Source of the DNA: Prosthecobacter gellanilyticus
GTDB lineage: Bacteria > Verrucomicrobiota > Verrucomicrobiia > Verrucomicrobiales > Verrucomicrobiaceae
DNA: 64,000 nucleotides
Assembly (NCBI RefSeq): GCF_007992435.1
Contig: NZ_BKAG01000026.1
Coordinates: forward strand, 1-64,000
Direction: 5' to 3'
Positions within the stretch are counted from its first letter, which is position 1. The number at the start of each line of letters is the position of its first letter. A program made the translations under genes and the position numbers. A model generated the notes under the pieces. The model worked only from the letters and a program-made list of their open reading frames with translations. It was not told where the DNA came from and ran no database searches. Positions 20,020 through 28,251 of this stretch are shown one piece after another.

Positions 20020-20733
20020 ATGGAAGCTTGCTTGTCCCGCCGGGCTCTGACGTTTTTGATCATCGCCACTCTGGGTATGGCTGGCAACTGCGCTGGAGCT
20101 GCGCCGAAGAAGGGTGGAAATGCCAGCCAAGGCGTTGGTCCGGCCAGGTGGGAGGAGACGATCAGGAAGTTCGAGGCAGCAGATGCTGAAAAGGCACCCG
20201 CGAAGGGTGGAGTGCTGCTGGTCGGTGGATCCAATGCGCGGAGGTGGGTGGATGCGGCGACGTATTTTCCGAACCACGCGGTGCTCAATCGTGGATTTGG
20301 CGGGGCGAAGATGGAGGATGTGCTGCACTACACGGACCGCATCGTGCTGCCGTATGCGCCGAAGGTGATTCTTTTGAATGCGGGCGGGAATGATCTGAGC
20401 TCGGGAAAGAGCCCTGAGCAGATCCGTGAGACGGCGCGGGCCTTCATCACGAAGGTGCACGCGGCGCTGCCGGAGACTCGCATCATCGTGATCAGTCTGC
20501 CGCCGGTGCGGAGGGCTGCGGAGACTCCGGGCGGACTGGATGGGCTTCGTGCGATGAACAAGTTGCTCGGCAGTCTCGCGACCCCGGACAAGAAGGTAGA
20601 GTTTGTGGACCTGTTCCCAGCGTTTCTCGATGAGAAAGGCCAGCACCGTGCCGAGCTGTTTGTGGAGGACGGCACGCACTTCAGCCCGAGGGGCTATGAA
20701 ACGCTGGCCGGGCTGCTGCGGGCGAAGCTTTGA
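20020..20733 (+). CDS. Secreted SGNH/GDSL hydrolase
   Basis: The 237-residue protein has a signal peptide (RRALTFLIIATLGMAGNCAGA) and an SGNH fold. Block I is VLLVGGSNARRW with nucleophile S71, block II is NRGFGGAK, block III is LLNAGGND, and block V is the Asp-His pair in DGTHFSPRGYETLA. The family includes esterases and acylhydrolases acting on carbohydrates or lipids. The Asn after the Ser in block I, in place of the commoner Ser or Thr, is mildly unusual. The frame is open upstream to 19801, but 20020 gives the signal peptide. It is independent of the DUF2306 gene 131 bp upstream. Confidence 0.85.
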   Translation: MEACLSRRALTFLIIATLGMAGNCAGAAPKKGGNASQGVGPARWEETIRKFEAADAEKAPAKGGVLLVGGSNARRWVDAATYFPNHAVLNRGFGGAKMEDVLHYTDRIVLPYAPKVILLNAGGNDLSSGKSPEQIRETARAFITKVHAALPETRIIVISLPPVRRAAETPGGLDGLRAMNKLLGSLATPDKKVEFVDLFPAFLDEKGQHRAELFVEDGTHFSPRGYETLAGLLRAKL

Positions 20734-20833
20734 TTCTTTCCGAAGGATCAGCGACCAGGGGAAAGAATGCACGGACTCTTATTTTAGCGTGGTGCCCCGG
20801 CAATAAGCCGCTATCCTCCGCGCTCCATCTCAT

Positions 20834-20921
20834 GCCGATGTGGTGAAATGGTAAACACAGCGGACTTAAAATCCGCTGGGAGGCAACTCCCTTGCCGGTT
20901 CGAGTCCGGCCATCGGCACCA
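20834..20921 (+). tRNA. tRNA-Leu (anticodon UAA)
   Basis: The acceptor strands GCCGATG and CATCGGC pair and ACCA follows. The D-arm TGGTGAAATGGTAAACACA, the anticodon loop CTTAAAA (anticodon TAA) between GCGGA and TCCGC, and the long class II variable arm GGGAG-GCAA-CTCCC are all visible. The T-arm GCCGGTTCGAGTCCGGC is complete. The length is 88 bases with CCA encoded. Confidence 0.97.
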
Positions 20922-20934
20922 AGAAGACCAGCGG

Positions 20935-21273
20935 TCACCAGTCACGCGGGGCGATCACGTCTTCGATATCAATGTCGAAACCGTAGGCCTTGGTGATGTA
21001 TTCGAAATCCGCGCTGAGGATCTCGCGCGCGCCGGATTCGATCTCGCTGTCGTTGTCCAGGAACTCGTCCTGAAGGTCGTTGATCTGCTCGGTGGCGGCG
21101 TGGGTGAGCTCTAAAAACTCCTCATCGGAATCGGGCTTGGTGGCCTCGATCTGCTCACACAGGCTGATCAAGACGGCCTTGCACTTGTCCACGAGGAAGG
21201 GTGGGAAGTAGTCGTCGTCATACATCTCTTGCAGGAAGGGATAGTCCTGCATTTTGTCATTGGTCAGGGACAT
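20935..21273 (-). CDS. DUF5713 family protein
   Basis: The 112-residue acidic cytoplasmic protein matches my memory of DUF5713: DYPFLQEMYDDDYFPPFLV near the start, then LTHAATEQINDLQDEF, the IESGAREILSADFEYI segment and a terminal IAPRDW. Its function is unknown. It ends 13 bp from the 3' end of the tRNA-Leu gene on the opposite strand. No partner gene is apparent. Confidence 0.78.
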   Translation of the reverse strand: MSLTNDKMQDYPFLQEMYDDDYFPPFLVDKCKAVLISLCEQIEATKPDSDEEFLELTHAATEQINDLQDEFLDNDSEIESGAREILSADFEYITKAYGFDIDIEDVIAPRDW

Positions 21274-21419
21274 GGGATCGAAAGGGGGGGTCGCGATATT
21301 CTACGGTCGAAACCAAATTCCCTTACCAACCTTCAGCAGGGTCTCAAGCGACGGAATGATTCTTTTGATAGCGAAGCACGACCCCGACACCCCCCATGAA
21401 ATTCTTTTCGAGAACCAGT

Positions 21420-21617
21420 CTAGTCCTTGGCTGCGAGCACGGCGATCACTGGCAGCTGAACGGGCAAGGTCACCACATCCACCGCCGCGCCGATGACGCG
21501 CTCTTTCGTGGTGACTCTGCCGGTGAAGGAGTCGCGGAATTGCAGGCCAGCGCTGACACAGCTAGGGAGAGTCAGGGCGAGGGCGGCGAGGCTGAGCAGA
21601 TAAGTTTTCCGTTTCAT
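21420..21617 (-). CDS. Small putative lipoprotein
   Basis: The 65-residue protein has a lipoprotein signal (KRKTYLLSLAALALTLPSC), with the lipobox Cys at residue 20. The mature part has a second hydrophobic stretch (IGAAVDVVTLPVQLPVIAVL), reminiscent of small YceK-type envelope lipoproteins. It probably sits in the inner or outer membrane. It is downstream of psd on the same strand, but a 125-bp gap with a repeated motif separates them. Confidence 0.6.
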   Translation of the reverse strand: MKRKTYLLSLAALALTLPSCVSAGLQFRDSFTGRVTTKERVIGAAVDVVTLPVQLPVIAVLAAKD

Positions 21618-21683
21618 GATGATGCTGGGTCAGTGGTTTTATTTTCCACTGTCAGCATCATTGCGGACGGTTTGAGTGCCTCA

Positions 21684-21719
21684 TTGATACGCTGAATGCA
21701 TGTATTGATGCGCTCAATG
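21684..21719. promoter_or_regulatory. Tandem 16-bp near-repeat upstream of the small lipoprotein gene
   Basis: Two copies of ATTGATRCGCTSAATG (ATTGATACGCTGAATG, ATTGATGCGCTCAATG) lie 4 bp apart, 67 bp before the lipoprotein start on the minus strand. Spacing of about two helical turns would suit a pair of operator half-sites. This is inference from spacing only. Confidence 0.35.
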
Positions 21720-21742
21720 GAGCCCATGCATCACGCAGCGGC

Positions 21743-22645
21743 TTATAGCATCACACCAGCCACATCACCCATGCGGGCGTAGACTTCGCGGCCGGAGGCG
21801 CTGTGTTCGAGGAGGTCTTCGGAGAAGCGGACTTTGCCGGGTTCGAAGACGGTGATGACGCAGGATCCGCCGAAGCGGAAGTAGCCTTTCTCAGCGCCCT
21901 TGGCCATGAACTGCGCTGGGCGTGAGGTGTGGACCACGGAGCCGACACAGGTGGCGCCGACTTCGAGGAAGGCGACCTCACCGAGATGATCTGTGCGGAT
22001 GCGGGTGAGGTAGCGCTTGTTCTCCCAGAGGATGCTGGGGCGCTTCGCCAGGGCAATGGGGCTCACGGAAAACAGCGGGCCTTCGATGAGGCGAGGGGTG
22101 CCATTGAAACCGCTGACGGGGAAATGAAAGCGGTGGTAGTCCGTGGGGCAGAGGCGGGAGATGAGCAGGCTGCCTTTGTCAAATCGGGCGGCGATGCCGG
22201 AGTCTCCGAGCAGAGCGGTGATGTCAAAGCGGATACCTTTGACAAAGAAATCACGGCACTGCGAGACGTCTGGGATGACGAGGTGACGTCCGTCCGCAGG
22301 AAGGACAATGGCCTTTTCATCAGCCTCGATGGGACGTGCCTCGGGCTTGAGCTTGCGGTAGAAGAACTCGTTGAAGGTCTTGAAGCTCTCCACAGGGTCG
22401 GCGAACTCGGAGACATCAAGACCGAACTTGTCGATGAAGGGACGGATCTCCGCCTTGCTGGCCGGGGAGTCCATGCGCGCGCCATACCACTTCGAGAAAA
22501 TGGCGCGCTTGACCAGGGCATGCAGCGGGAGGCCGCCCACCGGATTTTCATACACGAAGCGCAATGACTTTTCGCCATACACGTCCTCGGTCTCAATCTG
22601 CTGGGTCAGTCGGTTGAAGAAATGAATCGGGGCGGGGGGCGACAT
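21743..22645 (-). CDS. psd: Phosphatidylserine decarboxylase proenzyme
   Basis: The 300-residue enzyme is of the longer PSD type seen in Chlamydia and relatives. Residues of the self-cleavage and decarboxylation machinery are visible: D118 in LPADGRHLV, H171/H174 in DYHRFHFPVSG, and S261 in FGGSCVITVF, corresponding to the LGST cleavage site where Ser becomes the pyruvoyl group. Here the residue after Ser is Cys rather than Thr. It makes phosphatidylethanolamine at the inner membrane. The frame is open further upstream, but that part overlaps the preceding gene, so the ATG at 22645 is chosen, 19 bp after the stop of the RGG-rich protein gene. The two are probably co-transcribed. Confidence 0.93.
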   Translation of the reverse strand: MSPPAPIHFFNRLTQQIETEDVYGEKSLRFVYENPVGGLPLHALVKRAIFSKWYGARMDSPASKAEIRPFIDKFGLDVSEFADPVESFKTFNEFFYRKLKPEARPIEADEKAIVLPADGRHLVIPDVSQCRDFFVKGIRFDITALLGDSGIAARFDKGSLLISRLCPTDYHRFHFPVSGFNGTPRLIEGPLFSVSPIALAKRPSILWENKRYLTRIRTDHLGEVAFLEVGATCVGSVVHTSRPAQFMAKGAEKGYFRFGGSCVITVFEPGKVRFSEDLLEHSASGREVYARMGDVAGVML

Positions 22646-22664
22646 CAGATTCGATTCCTTCCAC

Positions 22665-24653
22665 TCACTCGGCCTTGGGGGCCTCGGAGGCCGCAGGAGC
22701 GGCTTCATCGGATGCTTTTTCTTCACCAGGAGCTTCCACCGGGGCGGCCTGTTCGGCGACCTCCGTCGGCGTGGCTTCGGCTTCAGCTTCAGCAGCTGGG
22801 GTAGGTTCGCTGGTGGCAGCAGCTTCATCAGCGGCCGTGGCGAGTTCTTCCTCAACGGCCTTCACTTCGGCAGCAGGCTCGGATTCAGCAGCAGGGGCAG
22901 CTTCGGGCTCGGCAGCGGCTTCCTTGGCCTCGGTGCTTTCCACCTCAGCGGAAGTTTCGGCGCTGGCTTCTGCATTGGCAGCCGCAGCGGCAGGTGCGCT
23001 TGCGGGAGCAGCGGCGGCTTTCGGGGTGCCCTGGGGCTCGCCCTGGACGCCGAGGAAGACCATGCCGTCACTGTATTCGATGACGTAGCCTTCGTTGGCG
23101 AGCCAGCGGATGTCCTTGATGACGGTGATCTGCTCATCCGTCGGAGCGTGCTTCACAGGAGCGGCAGCAGCCTCGCCTTCAGCGGCAGGGGCAGCTTCAG
23201 CGGGAGCCGGGGAGGGCACGATGGACTCGACTAGGTCGTGAAGGAGGATGCCGGTCTTGCCTTTGAGCATTTCGACCAGCTTCGAGACACGCTCAGAGAA
23301 GACGACTCCAGGATCGACGGCGCGCGGCTTCACGCGGCTGACGAAGAGCTTGCCAGCGCGACGCTTGAAGAGCTTCAGACCACGGCGCTCAAAGCTGGCG
23401 CCGAGTTTCTGGGACATGTCGAAGAGATGCTTGCGGGCATTCTCCACGGCATGACGCAGCATGATGAAGAGGACGTGGGTGAGCTTGTTCTTGTCGACAT
23501 TGCCGATGACGAGCGCATCACGCTTTTCGGTCACGGCTTCATCGGCGTGGAATCGGCGGAAGTGGGCCTCCACCTCGGCACGGGAGCTGAAGCTCTGCGG
23601 CTCGGCACCTTCAGCAGGAGCATCTTTGAGCCAAACCCAGCGGAAACCTTTCTTCTGCTTTTCCTTCCATTCAGCGACACGCTCGGGAGTGGTGTCCACA
23701 CGCACGCGGCGCTTGTAGTCTTCCAGCGGCATGTTGGCGAAACGCTCGCGATGCAGGCGGATGATGGAGGTCTGGAAGCTGTGATGGCTCGGAGGTCCGA
23801 GCAGCTCACCGCTGAAACCGCAGACGCCGATGCTCTTGAAGTCACCCTTGGGTTCTTCGAGCTCGATCTCTTCGGAACGATAGAAGGCATCGAGGGCCTT
23901 GCCGCGGAGCACGTGCTGCACGGCTTCGTCACGGGTCAGGAAGAGGCCGCCATCATTGGTGGCAAAGAGGCCGGATGAGCGGTCAGAAGCGCACTGATAG
24001 CGGGCGTGGAAGCGATCTCCCTCCGCCAGGACGAGACGGGCAGCATCAAACATGCTGAAGGCATGACCCGTGCTGCGGATGTGGCTCGCGAGTGCCTCGG
24101 CGGACTTGTCTTCCGGCTCGATGACGACCTGCACATCCTTTGGAATCTCCACCCATTCACGCTGCGGCGGGCCGCCGCGCTGATCACGGTCACGGTCTCC
24201 GAAACGACGAGGACCACCACGCTGGTCGCGGTCACGATCTCCACCACCACGCGGGCCACCACCGGCACCCGGAGGTCTGCCGCCAGGAGGGCCATCGCGA
24301 CGAGGGGGGCGTGAGTCGCCGCCACCACGTGGGCCAGGAGCGCCAGGACCGGCTGGGCGAGGGCCGCCAAAGCCACCGCCAGGGCCGTCACGGCGCGGAG
24401 GGGGGCCATCACGACGTCCCGTAGGAGGACCACGGCGGTCGCCGCGATCTCCAAAACCACCACCGCCACGACGCGGACCGCGGTCTTCACGCTCTTCAAA
24501 GCGGCTGTAGTCCGTGCCAGTGCTGGCGCTCTCTCCGGCTCCGATTGTCGAGACCCAGGCAGGCATCATGCGCAGAGAACTCAGATCCACGGAGGCAGCA
24601 GAGGCGGCTTCGGGATTGGCCGGTGTTTCAGGGGGCGTATCGTTTTCGGTCAT
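22665..24653 (-). CDS. Protein with long RGG/Gly-rich disordered region and Ala/Glu-rich tail
   Basis: The 662-residue protein has three parts. A disordered N-terminal region (about 50-165) is rich in Arg, Gly, Asp and Pro, with repeated GDRDRDQRGGPRR-type segments. A globular middle (about 165-495) has KDVQVVIEPEDKSAEALASH, a Cys-containing segment (YQCASDRSSGLFATNDGG), FLTRDEAVQHVL, and WLANEGYVIEYSDG near its end. An Ala/Glu-rich acidic tail (about 550-662) follows. I do not recognise the middle domain by name. RGG tracts in other proteins bind RNA and promote condensates, so an RNA role is inferred. It is the first gene of an apparent operon with psd, and the repeats make the DNA strongly GC-rich. 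Confidence 0.72.
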   Translation of the reverse strand: MTENDTPPETPANPEAASAASVDLSSLRMMPAWVSTIGAGESASTGTDYSRFEEREDRGPRRGGGGFGDRGDRRGPPTGRRDGPPPRRDGPGGGFGGPRPAGPGAPGPRGGGDSRPPRRDGPPGGRPPGAGGGPRGGGDRDRDQRGGPRRFGDRDRDQRGGPPQREWVEIPKDVQVVIEPEDKSAEALASHIRSTGHAFSMFDAARLVLAEGDRFHARYQCASDRSSGLFATNDGGLFLTRDEAVQHVLRGKALDAFYRSEEIELEEPKGDFKSIGVCGFSGELLGPPSHHSFQTSIIRLHRERFANMPLEDYKRRVRVDTTPERVAEWKEKQKKGFRWVWLKDAPAEGAEPQSFSSRAEVEAHFRRFHADEAVTEKRDALVIGNVDKNKLTHVLFIMLRHAVENARKHLFDMSQKLGASFERRGLKLFKRRAGKLFVSRVKPRAVDPGVVFSERVSKLVEMLKGKTGILLHDLVESIVPSPAPAEAAPAAEGEAAAAPVKHAPTDEQITVIKDIRWLANEGYVIEYSDGMVFLGVQGEPQGTPKAAAAPASAPAAAAANAEASAETSAEVESTEAKEAAAEPEAAPAAESEPAAEVKAVEEELATAADEAAATSEPTPAAEAEAEATPTEVAEQAAPVEAPGEEKASDEAAPAASEAPKAE

Positions 24654-24876
24654 GACTAAGGGGAGAGCGAAGGGGCGCGCAGTATGAATGCCTTCGCAAG
24701 ATTGTCTCCAACTTTGTTACACCTGTCCTTCAGGAATAGCGGGAGGAGAAACTGAGGTTGCGCGAAGCCTTAGAACGAGGGGGATAGGCGACTCCTACTA
24801 CTTTGGAGTGATCTTTTGGCGGAAGGGCGGATTTGGGGGTGGTGGATGGGTTATGACCGGAAACCTTCAAACCGTG

Positions 24877-24954
24877 GACACCGCGAGAGATAAGAAGACC
24901 GCAGAGAAAGGTTTCTGAAGGTATTCTCTGCGGTCTTCCAATCTCTGCGGTGTC
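24877..24954. repeat. 78-bp palindromic intergenic repeat, copy 1
   Basis: A near-perfect inverted repeat starts GACACCGCGAGAGATAAG and ends CAATCTCTGCGGTGTC. Its inner arms are AAGACCGCAGAGA and TCTCTGCGGTCTT around an 18-bp centre. It lies between the divergent genes starting at 24653 (minus) and 25061 (plus), so it is not simply a terminator. Related copies are at 26882, 29593, 36083 and, as a half copy, 37348. Confidence 0.9.
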
Positions 24955-24970
24955 AAAAGATTCCGGGGAA

Positions 24971-25003
24971 GCAGAGGGCCTGCGGAACACACGGAAAGGG
25001 ATC
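24971..25003. repeat. Companion repeat (GGCCTGCGGAACACACGGAA type), single arm
   Basis: GCAGAGGGCCTGCGGAACAC followed by ACGGAAAGGG is nearly identical to 37228-37257, where it forms one arm of a palindrome. A weaker relative lies at 26985-27005. All three sit within about 120 bp of a copy of the 78-bp palindrome. The rest of the 407-bp gap between 24653 and 25061 shows no gene. Confidence 0.75.
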
Positions 25004-25060
25004 ACTGAAGGATGATAAGACGGGTGGGGCGCTGGCGGAAATTTATTGCCGTGGAGGAGC

Positions 25061-26521
25061 ATGGGAGTTTGCCAGGGTCTGCGGGTGCCTCTTATAGTTT
25101 GGGCTTCCTCTCCCTTCACTTTGCCGGTTCCCGCTCCCAAACTCACTGACAAAGCCCGTTCGCTGCTTTCGCGCGGACTGGGCTCGCGCATGGTGTCCGG
25201 ATTTGTGCTGGTGGCGGTGCTGACCGTGGTGTCCAAGGCGGTGTCGTTTGTCAAAGATGCGGCGGTGGCTAGGCAGTTTGGCATCAGTGATGAGCTGGAT
25301 GCCTTCATGTTCTCCTTCGGGCTGCTGACCTTCATCGCGGCGCTGATCGGCGGAGGCTTGCCGGAGGCTTTCCTGCCGCTGTATGCGGAGGTGAACCACC
25401 TGAAGGATGCCCGGCGCGCACGGCGGCTGGCGGTGCAGTCCAGCGTGATTCATGTGATCAGCCTCGCTCTGATTGCGTTGGTGATCTGGTTCATGGCACC
25501 GCAGATCGTGGGGTGGACCACGCGAGGCTTCACGCCGGAGAAGCAGACGCTGGCAGTGACCCTTTTGCGCACGCTGCTGCCGTTCATGGTGTGCTTTGGG
25601 CTTAGCTACCAACTCGGCACGTGGCTGCGTGCGGACAAGCATTTCGCGGTCGCATCCTCCTCTCCGATGATCGTGCCGCTGACGATCATCGCCTGGCTGG
25701 TGATGGATCGTGAGCAGCCGGGCATCAACACGTTGGTGCATGGCACGGTGGTCGGCGCGGCACTGCATCTGCTGGTGCTGTCTGTAGTGCTCTGGCGGCG
25801 GGATGGACTGACGCCTAGCTTTTTGTTAGGCTGCCTGCGCGGCTGGGAGCCGGAGGTGCGCGGGGTGATCCGCCATTCCCTGCCCTTCCTCTTCGCGGGG
25901 GCCATCTTCAGCAGCGCGGTGGTGGTGGATCAGACCATGGCCTCCTGGCTGGAAGCCGGAAGTGTGGTGGTGCTGGGCTACACGGACAAGGTGTGCGGCA
26001 TCATCCTGGCGGTGACGGTGGCGCCGAGCTGTGATGTGCTCTTCCCGTATTTTGCAGACAAGGTGGCGCGCCGTGACTGGGCGGGTGTGAAGCACCAGCT
26101 CTTCATGAGCGCAGGCATCATCCTCAGCGCGGCACTGCCTGCGGCGCTGCTGCTGTGCTGGCTGGCACCGTGGGTAATCGCGCTGCTGTTTGAGCGCGGG
26201 TCTTTCTCGCCGGAAGACACGCAGCGTGTGGCTGCAGTGCTGCGCTTCGCGGCCTTGCAGATCCCCTTCTACATCCTCGGCAGCCTGGCCTCACGCGTGG
26301 TGGTGGCCATGCAGGCCACGAACTTCATCATCGTGCTGTCGTTCATCGGTCTGGTGGGAAATGCGGTGCTGAACTGGGTGCTCATGCAGCATCTGGGCGC
26401 GGCGGGCATCGCGCTGGCCACGGTGATCGTGCAGATGATCTCCGCCACACTTGCCTGCCTGTATGTGCTGCGGCAGATCGGCTCGCGAATCGCGGCTTCG
26501 GATTCCGTCACTCCCACTTAA
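25061..26521 (+). CDS. murJ: Lipid II flippase MurJ (MviN family)
   Basis: The protein of about 486 residues has roughly 14 hydrophobic helices and the MurJ signature at the N-terminus: FVLVAVLTVVSKAVSFVKDA, then RQFGISDELDAFMFSFGL. The charged central cavity residues expected of MurJ include Arg and Lys in these segments. It flips lipid-linked peptidoglycan precursor across the inner membrane. The start is uncertain: TTG at 25046 and ATG at 25061 are in frame, and both give about 45 residues before the first helix, longer than usual, so a later non-ATG start near 25122 is possible. The acylphosphatase gene follows 66 bp downstream. Confidence 0.9.
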   Translation: MGVCQGLRVPLIVWASSPFTLPVPAPKLTDKARSLLSRGLGSRMVSGFVLVAVLTVVSKAVSFVKDAAVARQFGISDELDAFMFSFGLLTFIAALIGGGLPEAFLPLYAEVNHLKDARRARRLAVQSSVIHVISLALIALVIWFMAPQIVGWTTRGFTPEKQTLAVTLLRTLLPFMVCFGLSYQLGTWLRADKHFAVASSSPMIVPLTIIAWLVMDREQPGINTLVHGTVVGAALHLLVLSVVLWRRDGLTPSFLLGCLRGWEPEVRGVIRHSLPFLFAGAIFSSAVVVDQTMASWLEAGSVVVLGYTDKVCGIILAVTVAPSCDVLFPYFADKVARRDWAGVKHQLFMSAGIILSAALPAALLLCWLAPWVIALLFERGSFSPEDTQRVAAVLRFAALQIPFYILGSLASRVVVAMQATNFIIVLSFIGLVGNAVLNWVLMQHLGAAGIALATVIVQMISATLACLYVLRQIGSRIAASDSVTPT

Positions 26522-26587
26522 ATTTTTCTATTCAAAGACACGGGCAAGCAGGATGCTTGCACCACTCTCTTCTCTCTTTCTCCCGAC

Positions 26588-26863
26588 ATGCCAGCGAAAC
26601 AAATCCTCTACACCGGCCGCGTCCAGGGCGTCGGCTTCCGCTACACCACCAAGCAGATCGCCTCCGGTTATGAGGTCACGGGCAGTGTGCGCAACCTTCC
26701 GGACGGTCGTGTGGAGCTGAAGGCCATGTCTTTTGATCTGGATGAACTGGATGCTTTCCTCACGGCGATCGATGAAAGCAATCTTGGTTCGCTGATCAAG
26801 GAGCGCGAGGTGCTGAGCATTCCGGCCATGACGGGTGTGCGCGGGTTTAGCATTGAAAGATAA
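26588..26863 (+). CDS. acyP: Acylphosphatase
   Basis: The 91-residue protein is a complete acylphosphatase with the catalytic pair R18 in GRVQGVGFRYT and N36 in GSVRNLPDGRVEL. It hydrolyses carboxyl-phosphate bonds such as that in acetyl phosphate. It is cytoplasmic and of normal family length. It lies downstream of murJ on the same strand, and the link is probably only positional. Confidence 0.95.
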   Translation: MPAKQILYTGRVQGVGFRYTTKQIASGYEVTGSVRNLPDGRVELKAMSFDLDELDAFLTAIDESNLGSLIKEREVLSIPAMTGVRGFSIER

Positions 26864-26881
26864 AGGCCTGTTCCCAGATTT

Positions 26882-26959
26882 ACACCGCAGAGGTTAGAAG
26901 ACCGCAGAGAATACCTTTCTGGAGGGCTCTCTCTGCGGTCTTCTCATCTCTCGCGGTGT
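26882..26959. repeat. 78-bp palindromic intergenic repeat, copy 2
   Basis: It starts ACACCGCAGAGGTTAGAAG and ends CTCATCTCTCGCGGTGT, with the inner arms AAGACCGCAGAGA and TCTCTGCGGTCTT. It begins 19 bp after the acylphosphatase stop, between convergent genes. Its left arm matches the reverse complement of the right arm of copy 3, so copies occur in both orientations. Confidence 0.9.
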
Positions 26960-27047
26960 GAAAGGATTGGAAAGAGGAACGGATGGCCTACGAAATGCGC
27001 GGAAGGGTCCAAAACCCTGTGAATGCGTTCTTTAAAATCAAATGCAG

Positions 27048-28058
27048 TTAGGCATTTAGAGCCCGTTTGATCATGGCCATGCTGGCGTTTCCGCCGGTGA
27101 GGACGCAGGCGACGCGTTTACCTTGCCAGGCAGTGCACTGCTTTTTCAGGGCGGCATAGGCGAGGGCTCCGGCGCCTTCGGCGATGTTGTGGGTGGCCTG
27201 GATGATCTCGCGCATGGCGGTGACGGCCTCGTCATCGCTCACGGTGACGACGTCATGGGCATGGCGGAGCACGTGTTCGAGCGCGTCCTTGTTCGGGGTC
27301 TTGCAGGCGACACCTTCCGCGACCCGGGTGGTGCTGGTCTGCTCGACGAACTGCTTTTGCTGAAACGACAGCGCGTAAGCGGCGGCATGCTCGGACACCA
27401 CGCCGATGATGCGCGTTTTTAGGCCCAAGGCTTCACGTGCGGCGGTGACTCCGCAAAAGCCGGAACCGAGGCCGATGGGCACGAAGACGACGTCGATGTT
27501 TTTCACGGCGTGAAACAGCTCCAGGCCATAGGTGGCCACGCCGCGGACGAGCCAGGGATGGAAGGACGGGATCGCATGAAGACCATCGCGCGCGGCGAGC
27601 TCGCGTGAGTATTCCAGAGCTTCCTGAAACTGGCCGCCGTGCTCCACGAGCTCGGCACCGAGGGAGCGCATGGCGGCGTTTTTCTCCGGATTGTTTCCAT
27701 GCGGCACCACGATGACGGCGCGCAGGCCATGCTGCCGGGCGGCGAAGGCGATGGACTGGCCGTGATTTCCCGTGGTGGCGGCGATGACGCCTTTCACTTC
27801 CGGGTTCTGGCGCTTGAGTTCGTCCATGTAAACGAGTCCGCCGCGGATCTTGAAGGCACCCACGGGAGTGTGGTTCTCATGCTTCAGCCAGACCTCGCAG
27901 CCCAGCTCTGCCTCCAGCAGCGGCCAGCGATAAGCCGGAGTCTCATGGATGTGCGGACGGATCAGGGCCTTGGCGGCCTGGATCTCGGCGAGGGTGGGCA
28001 GGGGCTGCATGGGTGTCGGCGGGAAACCTGCGCCTGGGATCTCCGACGTCAACTCCAC
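27048..28058 (-). CDS. Threonine dehydratase-like PLP enzyme (fold type II)
   Basis: The 336-residue protein resembles catabolic threonine/serine dehydratases and serine racemases. The PLP Lys is K70 in PVGAFKIRGG, the substrate loop is AATTGNHGQSIAFAA, the phosphate-binding glycine loop is GLGSGFCG, and the C-terminal Ser/Gly segment is LTGGNASMAM. There is no C-terminal ACT regulatory domain, unlike biosynthetic IlvA. It probably deaminates Thr, Ser or hydroxyaspartate in the cytoplasm. The ATG at 28010 (MQPLPTLAEI) is an alternative start closer to the family norm. Confidence 0.85.
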   Translation of the reverse strand: MELTSEIPGAGFPPTPMQPLPTLAEIQAAKALIRPHIHETPAYRWPLLEAELGCEVWLKHENHTPVGAFKIRGGLVYMDELKRQNPEVKGVIAATTGNHGQSIAFAARQHGLRAVIVVPHGNNPEKNAAMRSLGAELVEHGGQFQEALEYSRELAARDGLHAIPSFHPWLVRGVATYGLELFHAVKNIDVVFVPIGLGSGFCGVTAAREALGLKTRIIGVVSEHAAAYALSFQQKQFVEQTSTTRVAEGVACKTPNKDALEHVLRHAHDVVTVSDDEAVTAMREIIQATHNIAEGAGALAYAALKKQCTAWQGKRVACVLTGGNASMAMIKRALNA

Positions 28059-28072
28059 GGAAGCCAGCCATT

Positions 28073-28164
28073 TTAACCGCTGATTAGACGCTAATTAAAC
28101 GCTAATATCTCAGACCTTCATTTCTGGGACATTAGCGTCCTATTAGCGTCAAATTAGCGGTTAA
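28073..28164. repeat. Long AT-rich palindrome built from ACGCTAAT iterations
   Basis: The left arm (28073-28106) runs TTAACCGCTGATTAGACGCT, then AATTAAACGCTAAT. The right arm (28131-28164) is ATTAGCGTCCTATTAGCGTC, then AAATTAGCGGTTAA. By eye 29 of 34 arm positions pair. Each arm holds two or three units of the word ACGCTAAT or its complement. It sits between divergent starts at 28058 and 28252, so it could be a regulatory array, but its symmetry also fits a dispersed repeat element. Confidence 0.8.
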
Positions 28165-28251
28165 GAGATTTTTCGGATACCTGTGATCCACGATGAACAG
28201 CAGGAAGCGGTGGTTGCATTGAGGGGCAAACTCGGCTTTTTCGCAGGCACC

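Noticed and set aside
22645..22855. Upstream extension of psd in the same frame
   Set aside because: It overlaps the C-terminal Ala/Glu-rich coding region of the RGG protein and is a Pro/Arg/Leu-rich shadow.
24877..24954. 78-bp palindromes as simple rho-independent terminators
   Set aside because: They lack a T-run and one copy lies between divergent gene starts, where a terminator would not be expected.
28073..28164. Possible CRISPR array
   Set aside because: The repeated words are 8 bp, form two inverted arms with no spacers of constant length, and no cas gene is near.
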